19,810 nucleotides of DNA from NCBI GenBank assembly GCA_027576995.1, contig JANBQC010000069.1, forward strand, positions 10,047 to 29,856, given 5' to 3'. Source of the stretch: Dimargaris cristalligena. Lineage: Eukaryota > Kickxellomycota > Dimargaritomycetes > Dimargaritales > Dimargaritaceae. The translations under genes were made by a program, and so were the position numbers. The notes under the pieces were generated by a model. That model saw nothing but the letters and a program-made list of their open reading frames with translations. It ran no database searches and was not told the origin of the DNA. Below, piece by piece: positions 1 to 9,400 of this stretch; the stretch's first letter is position 1, and each line of letters begins with the position of its first letter.

Positions 1-118
1 GTAGGGGAAAGGACAGGGGGATAACGGGAGAAAGACGCACATACTAAATCAAAGGGGGAGTATAATAATGGACCTTCAATAAAGTGAGGAAAATGGTAAG
101 GGTAAAGGGAGACTAAAT

Positions 119-1133
119 CTATTCCTTGGGAGCGTCAGTGGCCATGTCAGAGTCCTGGTTGGACTCTGGCTGGGGCTCTTCACTGGGCTCGCGGGCGGAC
201 TCGTCGTGCTGCTGCTCAGAGGTCCACAGCGTAAGGTTGTCGCGCAGGAGCTGCATGATAAGGGTGGAGTCCTTGTACGACTCCTCGCTGAGCTGGTCAA
301 GCTCGGCGATGGCTTCGTCGAAGGCACGCTGGGCCAAATGGCAGGCCTTGTCGGGCGAGTTGGAGATCTCGTAGTAAAAGACGGAGAAGTTAAGGGCCAA
401 ACCCAGGCGGATGGGGTGGGTAGGGGGCAGCTTTTCGTCGGCAATCTTGGATGCCTCGTCGTAGGCCTCCAGAGCGGACTTGGCGGTGGCTTCCTTGCCG
501 GGGCCGGTGGAGAACTCGGCCAGGTACCGGTGGTAGTCACCCTTCATCTTGTAGTAGAAGACGCTGGATTCGCTGTTCTCGGCCTTGGGGATCAGGTCGT
601 CGGTTAACACCTGCAGGACGTCGTTACAGATGTCGGCGAGCTCGGCCTCAATCTTGGAACGGTAGGGCTTGACCAAAGCGACGTGGTCGGTGTTACCCTT
701 GTTGTCCTCCTTGTGTTCGATGGAGGACACGATGCGCCAGGAAGCCCGGCGGGCGCCAATGACGTTCTTGTAGGCGACGGACAGCAGGTTACGTTCCTCG
801 ACGGAAAGCTCACCACCAAGTTTGGCCACATCCTTCATGAATTTGACCATTTCGTCGTAACGCTCGGCCTGTTCAGCCAGGCGGGCCATGTAGACCTGTT
901 ATAATGAAGCGGGGTAAGTCAGTGGATAGGATAGCGTGAATGATTAGCGAAGTCACGTGAGATCCAGTGGGATGGCGGAATTATTCATAGTATATCCAGC
1001 CAGCTGATTGACCCCTATTGATAGTAGACCTAAGGGGCCACAGATCAAACCAGTGGTAGTAGGGATATGGTGGCCAAGGGCACCAGTCAGTGGGGATACC
1101 ACGACTTACCTTTTCGTCGCGTTCCTGGGCCAT
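119..1133 (-). CDS. BMH1: 14-3-3 protein (BMH family), two exons
   Basis: Dimeric adaptor that binds phosphoserine/phosphothreonine motifs on client proteins in cytosol and nucleus. Exon 1 is 1110-1133 (MAQERDEK) and exon 2 is 119-895, opening with [16 protein letters not shown]. The intron 896-1109 has a GTAAGT donor and an ACAG acceptor in phase 0. The spliced product is 266 residues, normal for the family. Visible family signatures are [16 protein letters not shown] (about residues 43-58), [13 protein letters not shown] (124-136), [14 protein letters not shown], and the C-terminal [22 protein letters not shown] block. The phosphopeptide-binding residues equivalent to K49, R56, R127 and Y128 of the zeta isoform appear as K51, R58, R131 and Y132. 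The tail is acidic and Ser/Gln-rich, as in fungal BMH proteins. An intron after only eight codons splits the N-terminal helix. Whether it is BMH1 or BMH2 cannot be told here; the family call is essentially certain. Confidence 0.97.
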
Positions 1134-2601
1134 TGTTGTGGTAGAAGTGAGAGTAGGGTGGTATACAGGGGGGAGAAAGATACAAGGGGATACGGAAGCG
1201 GGATGGGCTGGTGAAATGGGGAATAACCAGACGGTAGTGCAATTTGGGGGGGTAGATGAGGGTAAATTAGGAAGGAAAGCCAATGCGCATAGGGAAAGGG
1301 GGGAAGGTTAGATGGGCGGGGTCGGGTCAATTAGTTGGGAATCCTCTGCTCCGGAGAAAACGAACAGGCGGTATATATCTCAGGTGCGAAGAAACACGCA
1401 GATGGACGGAGCCCAGCGATAGTTCGACCGAGGCAGTTAGATGATGGGACTAGCGAGATGAAGGGAGGGGACAGTATAATCGATGGTAGTGAATGCGCAG
1501 CACAACTTACCTTCAGTAAGGTAATATAGAGGAGAGTAGTACAGAGAAGGAGAGAGAGCGAACCAAAGCGGAACAATGCAGTTGGAGACAAAAACAAAGC
1601 GGAAGAAGGAAGAGGAAGGAAGGGGGTGCCGGGGAGTTTGAAAATAAAAGCTGCTGCCTCGTCTCTCCTCCCCCCTCTTAGGAGGAAGGAATGGGCGCCA
1701 GCGAAGCATGCGCGGCTCAGGTGAACGATGAAGGCGATGGACTGTATGCACCTGGATTGGCCGCTGCCCTCCCCACTTCTAATTAGCCCCTATTCTAATA
1801 TACGCCTATGTCCTTCCCTCTTTGAACTGCTGCGTAAAAAATTTACAAAGGGGAACCTCGCCACTATGACCATGACTATGAGACAGATGGTAGAGGTAAG
1901 TAGTATTTGGCCAAACGAAGGGTGTGAGTGCGGGTGGTACAGCCGGGGCAGAGCGGACAAAAGGCTCTTCGCCCTTCCACTCCCTTCTCTTCCCTTAAAC
2001 AATGCCAATGACACACAATGTCTGTCCCAATTCCCCCTTTCCCTCTATTGCAATACTATATAGTAGGGGTAAAATAGAGTAGTAATGGCTATAGTAGTAG
2101 TAGTATATACTTGGTGATCCATCATTAACAATAATTCACCATAGTAAATCTGGCCTGGATTGCATCACCCCCGCCGTTCTTACTGGCAGCTAAAATTTTT
2201 TCTGGCCAACCAATCATCGCCAGCAACGCCCAAAGGCTCTCGACTATTGATCAGGTGACCGACGGAGGTGCACTTCAGTGAATCAAACACCACTCCCTCT
2301 CTCTTGATCTCTCTTTATATTCCGCCCTTGGAGCAATCAGCTTCCTATTGTGTCCCCTTACTAGCCTCATTCACACTGCGCCAGTTGTCAGGGGGGGTGA
2401 AAAATGGTTGTAAGGATCACCGATCTTGTTTATTTTGGATTTTATTAGCACATTGAGTTGGGTTTACAGGGTCCATTGGATAGGGCCTCGCAATTCGATA
2501 GTGAACATCTTGAAACCACCCAGGTGACGAGGTTGTCATCAAGTGAGAGTGCGTCGTAGAGTGGATGACGCGCGAGTCGCCGGAAAACGGGTGGATATAG
2601 C
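1134..2601 (-). promoter_or_regulatory. Upstream region and probable 5' leader of the 14-3-3 gene
   Basis: This 1.47-kb stretch between the 14-3-3 start and the ITFG1-like stop holds no protein gene I can support. From about 1140 to 1700 the minus strand is strongly pyrimidine-rich, a pattern often seen in leaders and core promoters of highly expressed fungal genes. A perfect GTAAGT donor on the minus strand begins at 1510. A possible acceptor (TTTCACCAG) ends at 1208, which would make a 303-base intron inside the 5' leader. Short AGT/TAG-rich runs lie at about 2075-2112. The part nearest 2602 probably carries the 3' UTR of the ITFG1-like gene. The leader intron is an inference from splice-site shape only. 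Confidence 0.4.
2429..2446 (-). terminator. Candidate polyadenylation signals of the ITFG1-like gene
   Basis: Two AATAAA hexamers occur on the minus strand (TTTATT at 2429-2434 and 2441-2446), about 155-170 bases past the stop codon at 2602. Position and motif suit a 3' end signal for the minus-strand gene, but fungal poly(A) signals are degenerate, so this is only suggestive. Confidence 0.35.
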
Positions 2602-5600
2602 CTATAGGGCGTCGAAGTTAATAACGTGTAGAGTGCGGTCCTTTTCACGCTTGTCTTCTCGCTATGGAATGGCAAGGTGGAATACAGAGAGAGAGGGGGG
2701 AGAAAGTCACAAAATTAGGAGGGGGATGTGCATATAATGCAATATTATGAATGTGAGTGTGAGTGTTTAAAGGGTCAGTGGTATGGTCGACTATATAGAT
2801 CTTAGATAAATGAACCGCAGTAATTAGACACCCCATCCAAATATCAGCAATCACCACCTCCACTGTTACAGATGGGCGGAACTTACCTTTTCGAACCAGT
2901 TAAGGACAAGGACAGTAGCAGCGAGCACGAATATGGTTACTAGGAGGACAACAAGAACCCCCAGGGCCGACGAGCTAATATTGATGTAGAGCTCGATGCT
3001 CCAGCTGGTGGATTAGGTAATAATAATAGTAGTAGTAGTAGTAGTAGTAGTAGACGAATAGAAAATGAACAAGTCGTTAATTTGATGATTCATACCAGAA
3101 TAAGAGTATCAGGGATCAGGGACACTGATTGACCGGTAGTAAATCCAAGACTGGGAGGGTTGGGTGGTGGATCGCTAAAATCATCGTCGGCACCGAGAAA
3201 GTTCTCCCTCTCTTAGGTTCAATTACAATCATAATAGCAAGCATAACCATCATCATAATCAAAGAGCAGACGACGCGCTCCTCCCGCTCTTGGCCACCCC
3301 AAACCCTGTTTTACCTTTCAGCGTCTTTGGAACTGCCCTGCCACGGCGAAATAACCAGCTGAGAGTTGGGTATAACCCCTGACCACATGCGATGGCTCCG
3401 GGACTGGTTGTAGTTGGACCCCACCACCAACTCCTCAACATAGTTGTTGGTGCGCCCCAGTCCAAAGAGGTTATACGGGGTCAGGCGGGCCATGTAGTTG
3501 CTCTGCGGAAGCTGCGCCAGTTGGGTCACCCGTTTCGTACCGACGTTATCAACGATGGTGTATTTGATCGTGGCCCCGGGGTAGTTGACTCCGTAGGGCG
3601 GGGCCCGGGGGGAGTCCGGATGGCCGCCGGGGCACCACTTCAAACACACCCCGTTCAGCATGAGGGTTTTCGCGAAGAAGGCGTCTTTGAAAAAATTATT
3701 AAACATAAACTGGCTGTGCCAGGTTCCCGAGTGGTCCTGCGGGGACTGGAGCTGGATGATATCCAAGGTACCGTCGTCATCCAGGTCAAAGAACAACCCC
3801 GTCCGAAGACCCTTTTCCATGGCCAGGTCACTCACTCCGTCAACCATGAGGGCCAGCGTCCGGCGTCGGGTCGTGGTCGCCCCCGTGGAGCACAGATTCC
3901 CGCTGCACTGGATCGAGTAGAGCAACCGAATCGCCGTCTGGTCCGTGCCCCCGTCGTTCTTGCGGGTAGTTAACATGGCGTCGGCGAAGCCATCGTAGTT
4001 AAAATCGCCGAGCTGTATTCGGAGTGAGTTGGCGCCCCGGAAATCAGGATCTTGGAGCACCAGTGTCTCCTCGGAGAGCAGGTCATGCAGCTGGATGATG
4101 ACGTGGTGGTCGTTCGATTCGCTGGCCTCCGTGTCGAATTTAAACTGGGGGTCGGCGATACACAAATCAGTGACCCGATGGCAACTAGTGGCCTGGTTGG
4201 GTCCGCAGGGTGGGGTTTGCTGGTTGTAAACAATGTGGATTTGGCAGGCGCCCGATTTGTCGCCGGGGTCGCACGTGGGAAAGACCATGTCTACTGCCCC
4301 ATCGCCGTCCATATCGGCGAAACTAACGGGCCCCGCGTGGGCGGGTAGGCTGCCCGAGCGGGCAAAAACCAGTCCCTTTTCGTTGGAGTTGGTCCAGATT
4401 TGATAGATTATATCAGTGGCACTCGCGCCTTGGCACGTCACAAACAGATCTGCCTGACAGTCTCCGTTAAGATCTAACCAGGCGTTGGAATGGGGGTGAT
4501 TAAATTTACAAAGCGATTCATTTTGGTCAGACCACAGCGTAATGTCTTCCAGCGTAAAGAGGGGCGCGGAGCCGTAGTCCTTGGCGTGATTCTTCCAAAG
4601 TTTTACAATATCTTTGCCGTCGGATTGGACGAAGCCCAGCAGGTCGGTGGTCATGTCCCCATTGGAATCGAAAAGAACGGGGTGGGCAGACGAGGCCGGC
4701 GAGAGAATAGACGGATTTGGCTCTGGATAGTGAAGGCAATGTCAAAGGGGAGGCAAGTGGTAGTTAATATCCGGATAGGTGAGGTCCAATCACCGGCGCA
4801 TTGTCCTGCATACGCATGCAATAGTTACTAGGTTTTATACTGGCGGAGACTTACCAAACCCTCCCTGTCCATTCCCTAAATATATTTTCATGTAAAGCGG
4901 GCCATTAGCATCGTCTTGAGGATCCACCTGGCCTATAACCAGCAGGTCGAGCTGGCCATCGTAGTTGAAGTCGCCGGGTATCAGCGAGGTGGCCTGAATG
5001 GACGGGTCACTATCTAGTGACCGTTGCGTCAGATCCAAGTGTGCCCCATCAGCTTTGTTGAATCCCCCTTCCTCTATGATCCACATGGATAGTACGGGGT
5101 GTATGGAGACATGTGCGGTTAGTAGGGTACTGTGTATGAATGAGCGGGGCATACTTCGGGCTAGATTGAGTAAATTAAAAGTAAACTCCAAATCTCGAAA
5201 TGGGATCGTGTAGATATAACCTAATCCAAAAAGGGCGGTACCCATGCCCACAGCTCGACGACCGCCTTAAATTGGCCAGCCACATATATGTTCACTTACT
5301 ACTATCCCACGTATAAACATCAATCTCGCGCTGTGAGCTGGACAGGATAAATAGATCGGTACTGTAAAGGGGGGTTGGTGGCATATGGCACACATTATGC
5401 ACTACAGGTTATATAAGTGCCGCCATACTCAAAAGCGGGGAGTTATCGATTCAGTCCCAGCATACAATGTCAGTCCTAAGTAATTTTCTACCAAAGGAGC
5501 TTATTTACTTACTTTTTATCGTAGTTGAAGTCCCCGAAAGCGGCCACTTGGCCGGTCACTCCAGATAGGCCCACGTCGGGCACCGGGTAGAGCCCACTCT

Positions 5601-5697
5601 TGGGGAAACGCCATTTTCGCCGGGTGGCGGCCTGGCCTGAGGCCAATGTGACCACTGAAGCCAGGCTCAGACACCCAAGTAGGGCGGTGATGCGCAT
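2602..5697 (-). CDS. ITFG1: ITFG1/TIP-like FG-GAP repeat single-pass membrane protein, six exons
   Basis: Homologue of T-cell immunomodulatory protein (ITFG1), a secretory-pathway or cell-surface protein with an FG-GAP beta-propeller; its role in fungi is not established. Exons are 5513-5697, 5300-5361, 4855-5073, 3315-4722, 2887-3004 and 2602-2661. All introns are GT-AG, and the spliced 2052 bases encode 683 residues (human about 612). Residues 1-22 are a signal peptide. Calcium-loop-like FG-GAP motifs appear at about 56-64 (DFNYDKNTD), 117-125 (DFNYDGQLD), 174-182, 239-247 (DLNGDCQAD), 292-300 (DMDGDGAVD), 395-403 (DFNYDGFAD) and 468-476 (DLDDDGTLD). The family stretch GVIPNSQLV precedes one membrane helix at about 637-659. 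A short charged tail, REDKREKDRTLHVINFDAL, ends the protein and parallels the human tail. Predicted topology is lumenal/extracellular N-terminus and cytosolic tail. The acceptor of exon 3 (5074) is the least certain junction. Confidence 0.93.
3018..3053. repeat. (TAA)3(TAG)9 microsatellite in ITFG1-like intron 4
   Basis: Three TAA units (3018-3026) run directly into nine TAG units (3027-3053). On the transcribed minus strand this reads (CTA)9(TTA)3 and ends about 13 bases before the acceptor at 3005, so it occupies the usual branch-site and polypyrimidine region of that intron. Confidence 0.9.
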
Positions 5698-6449
5698 GGT
5701 CTAAGGTCGGGGTGGATGGACCGGAAGTATAAGGGCAAAGTCCGCCTAAGCGAGGAATGGGCCCGTTGGCGGGATTGGTCTCAGTGGGAAATGCGAGAGG
5801 GGGTGGTAGTGGTGGTAGCTATGTCAACGTAGTGGAGTTGAACATGCGGGAATGGTCAATGGAACAAGTAAAATGGGATATATAAAACAGAAATGCGTAG
5901 GCAGGTAGGGATGGGATGGGCCGCTGAAACCTATCGCACTGAAGCTTGGCAACCAACCACACCACAGGCCCGCTTCATTGTAAAGTAGTTGTGGATGCAC
6001 GGCTTGCCCATGTCTCCCTCTATCATTACTAGACAGCTCGGCAGTCAACGAATTGACCACGTTGTTGGAGTGACTTGCCAGTACTTGGGCTCGAGGACCC
6101 CATTACTCAAAGTAAGCAGTCCTGTGGCTGTGAACATATAAATGGCGTTGCGGAATTCCCCCATCAGCAATTAAGGTTACGTCAAGTAAGTAAGGAGCAA
6201 ACTCCGCCACCGGGTTTGGTGGCTTTTTTCCCCACCCCACTACTACCCAAGCCTAGACCCCCTGAAGTCCTGGCCCTGGTCTGGTTTCTAAGGAAAACCT
6301 ACTTGTCTCGCCCTTCTCTCCAACCGCATTTATCCAACTCATATTACCCAGTTCTATTCATTGCAGCACAAGAGCACTGCCTGCTCGCATTTCTTTTATC
6401 TATTAGCCCATCCGGGAATTCCTACTATGAGAATTGGCCGTTCGTCACC
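5698..6449. promoter_or_regulatory. Divergent promoter region between ITFG1-like gene and FIG4
   Basis: The 752 bases separate the start codons of two head-to-head genes and must hold both core promoters. A TATATAAA sequence sits at about 5879 on the plus strand, too far from the FIG4 start to assign safely. The last 370 bases before the FIG4 start stay open in the FIG4 frame but contain no in-frame ATG, so no N-terminal extension is called. No coding exon was recognised in the spacer. Confidence 0.6.
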
Positions 6450-6459
6450 ATGCCCATGA
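6427..6459 (+). promoter_or_regulatory. Short upstream ORF overlapping the FIG4 start codon
   Basis: An ATG at 6427 opens a ten-codon frame that ends at TGA 6457-6459, so it overlaps the FIG4 ATG (6450) in a different frame. If the mRNA begins upstream of 6427, scanning ribosomes would meet this ATG first and lose the main start. The context CACCATGC at 6450 is better than CTACTATGA at 6427, so leaky scanning is likely. The transcript start is not known from sequence. Confidence 0.35.
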
Positions 6460-9400
6460 AGAACAACGTCGTAATTGACGCCACTCGGCCCTGCCGGCTG
6501 GTCCTGAACAAAGTCACCTTGTACGAGACCCGTACGGTAAGTGTCCGGCTCGTACCTGTTGCATTTGCCCCGTCACCACCCCAATGCTATTGCGGGTGGC
6601 AACCGCCCCTTCGAGCTCAGCTAACCACCATACCCTCGTACCGCTTTTGGAAGAAGCCGGCCCCCACCACCTATTTTATCCCCATGATACTATAGTTCAA
6701 CACCTTCCTATGTGCATACACTTCATGTTCCCCCGGCCACTACAGTGTCAATTAAATAAGGTCGCTTCTCTGCTTACTATACTGTTTGTAATTACCTTCG
6801 AATCCCCGATACCGTTCAGCGGTACTATATCGTCGGTTCCAACCCAAGTGATACCCGTTTTCGGGTGCTCAAAATCGACCGAACCACGATACACAACCTC
6901 CAGCTGGTCGAGGACGATGTGGTGTATTCCAAGGACGAAATCACCGATTTACTATCCATGATTGACCAAGGCAACCGGGCCACGGGCGGTATGCACAAGG
7001 TCGTCACGGCGTACGGAATTGTAGGCTTCATTCGCTTCACGGGGTCGTACTACATTTGCCTTATTACCCAGCGTAGCGCCGTAGCCGTCCTGGGCGGTCA
7101 CTACATTTACCACATTGACGGCACCATGCTACTCAACATCACCACCCACGACCAGAACATCCGGTCACCCCAGGAGAACCGCTACCTCAACCTGTTCCAC
7201 AGTGTAGACTTGACCAAGAACTTCTACTTCAGCTATACCTATGACATTACCCATAGTCTGCAGTACAACATGACCCACCGGAACGAAGAGCACTCGTTCG
7301 CCTACAATGACATGTTTGTGTGGAACCACTACCTGCTTCAAACCGGTTTCGAAAGCCTGCGGAGCAACTCGGATTGGATTTTGCCCATCATATACGGCTT
7401 CGTCAACCAGTCCAACCTCAGCATCTTCGGTCGCAGTGTCTACGTTACCCTCATTGCCCGCCGGTCCCGTTTCTTCGCCGGGGCGCGCTTTCTCAAACGG
7501 GGGGTGAATGACGAAGGCTACGTGGCCAACGAGGTGGAAACGGAACAAATTGTGCACGAAATGACCACCACTTCATTCCATAAACCGGGTGATCTGTTCG
7601 GTAATCCTTCGTATACGTCCTTTGTGCAGCACCGCGGCTCGATTCCTTTATTCTGGTCCCAAGATACCTCCAATATGACCCCCAAACCACCCATCGAAAT
7701 TAATACCGTGGACCCCTATTTTTCGGCCGCGGCCCTGCACTTTGACCATCTATTCAAGCGGTATGGCACCCCTGTCATCATTCTCAACCTCATCAAGGTA
7801 AGACCCATCGAGGTATTATACCCACGCCTTTCTGGAATTCCATTAAGAGTGCCCCGCGCCTCCTGCGAGGCTCACCTTTAAGAAATATATTACTAACTTG
7901 AATACGATACCATTGGCGCCATTTGCTTTCTCTAATGATTTTTATCGTTGGCCCGCCTTACCCTTTTCAGCGCAAGGAGGTGGTAAAGCGCGAGTCCAAA
8001 TTGGGCCATGAGTTTGAACAGGCGCTTAGCTACCTTAACCAGTTCCTCCCCAAGGATAAGCGTCTACTTTACATAGCCTGGGATATGTCGCGGGCGGACA
8101 AGAGTCCCCACGAAAACGTGTTTGACGTCCTGGAGGACATCAGTGAGCAGGCCATCCAGCGTACCCAGTTCTTTCATAGCGGTGCTGAACCTATGATCAA
8201 TTTTCTCCGGGATACCGAAGCGGATATTGGCGAAGCTCTGGCCCAGCGCCGGCCCTTCCGTCTCCAGAACGGAATTCTGCGCTCCAACTGCATCGACTGT
8301 CTGGACCGAACGAATACCGCCCAGAACCTAATCGGTAAATGCGCTCTGGGCCACCAACTCTACGCGCTCGGAGTCATCAATACCCCGTTCGTGGCTTTTG
8401 ACACGGAGGCGGTGCATCTCTTGAACAATATGTACCGCCATATGGGCAACACCATTGCCCTTCAGTACGGTGGCTCACAGCTGGTTAACACCATCGAGTC
8501 GTACCAAAAAATTAACCACTGGACCAGTCAGTCGCGTGATATGATCGAAACCTTTCGCCGCTATTACAGCAATAGCTTTATAGGTAAGTGGTGCGTGTGC
8601 GATTGATTAGACTGCAACATCCGGCTATGATGACTAGTTTATATTATACCGGCAAGGCTCGGAAATTTAATATACACGCCTACTATACCGTACACATATA
8701 CTTTCCCTACTGCTAGATTCGGAAAAACAGGATGCCATCAATCTGTTTCTAGGCAATTTCATATCCCGCACAGGTGAACCGACACTGTGGGAGCTGAGTA
8801 CTGACTATTACTTACACAATAAGGATCCGCGCTACAAACGCCGAAGTCGGAGGTAAGTGGACGCTAGGCCATCCGATAATTCTGAATAGCTTTTGGGAAG
8901 CAGGTCTACTACGATTTGCTTCTTGTGGGGTCCCTTAGACCTTGGAATAGAAAGTTCAACAACCATTACTAACCACACTCATTTTATGATTCCAACCCTA
9001 TGTGAACCTTTTGGCCTTAGTTATATACATTGGTGGTCCGACTGCGCCCTCGTTTCCAAATACCAAACGGCCGAGCCCATTCCTCGGCCCATGATCACCC
9101 ACCCCTCCGGGCCCCACTATCACTTGGATGGCGAGGATGAGCATCCCCTGATGAGCTACTGGATTGAATATTACCGACCCAAACTGTACACCAGTTTCTC
9201 CAAACTATTCGCCTTTAACATGAACAGCACCCTTAACCGGACCATGAGGTAAATTATTCCCCTTTGGTGGTTTCAAGAGGACACCCACTTGCAGGTATTC
9301 AGCCACCGTACTCGGTCGAGTGTCAAATTTGTGAATAGGTTAACACCTTTCGCTTACAGAAGGGACAATCCTCGCCTAGTTTAACGCACGTCGGCTAATC

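Noticed and set aside
76..672. Open frames of 73-154 codons on both strands over the 14-3-3 exon
   Set aside because: They are shadows of the 14-3-3 coding frame; their proteins are biased in Pro, Arg and Ser with no family pattern.
1728..2063. Plus-strand 111-codon frame with an internal GTAAGT
   Set aside because: The ATG-started frame has no recognisable protein pattern, and no in-phase downstream exon could be found.
3088..3118. Possible extra ITFG1-like exon inside intron 4
   Set aside because: Entered in the required phase it meets a stop codon after a few residues, while joining 3315 directly to 3004 gives the family sequence.
3392..3973. 193-codon plus-strand frame antisense to the ITFG1-like gene
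   Set aside because: It is the mirror of a long GC-rich exon; the minus frame has clear FG-GAP motifs and this one has none.
6075..6449. N-terminal extension of FIG4
   Set aside because: The frame is open but has no ATG before 6450, and FIG4 homology begins just after 6450.
7165..7557. 130-codon minus-strand frame in FIG4 exon 2
   Set aside because: It is an antisense shadow of the Sac-domain coding sequence.
8893..9020. Extending FIG4 exon 5 upstream to an acceptor near 8900
   Set aside because: The open frame permits it, but the resulting residues do not look like FIG4, whereas entry at 9021 joins S to YIHWWSD as expected.
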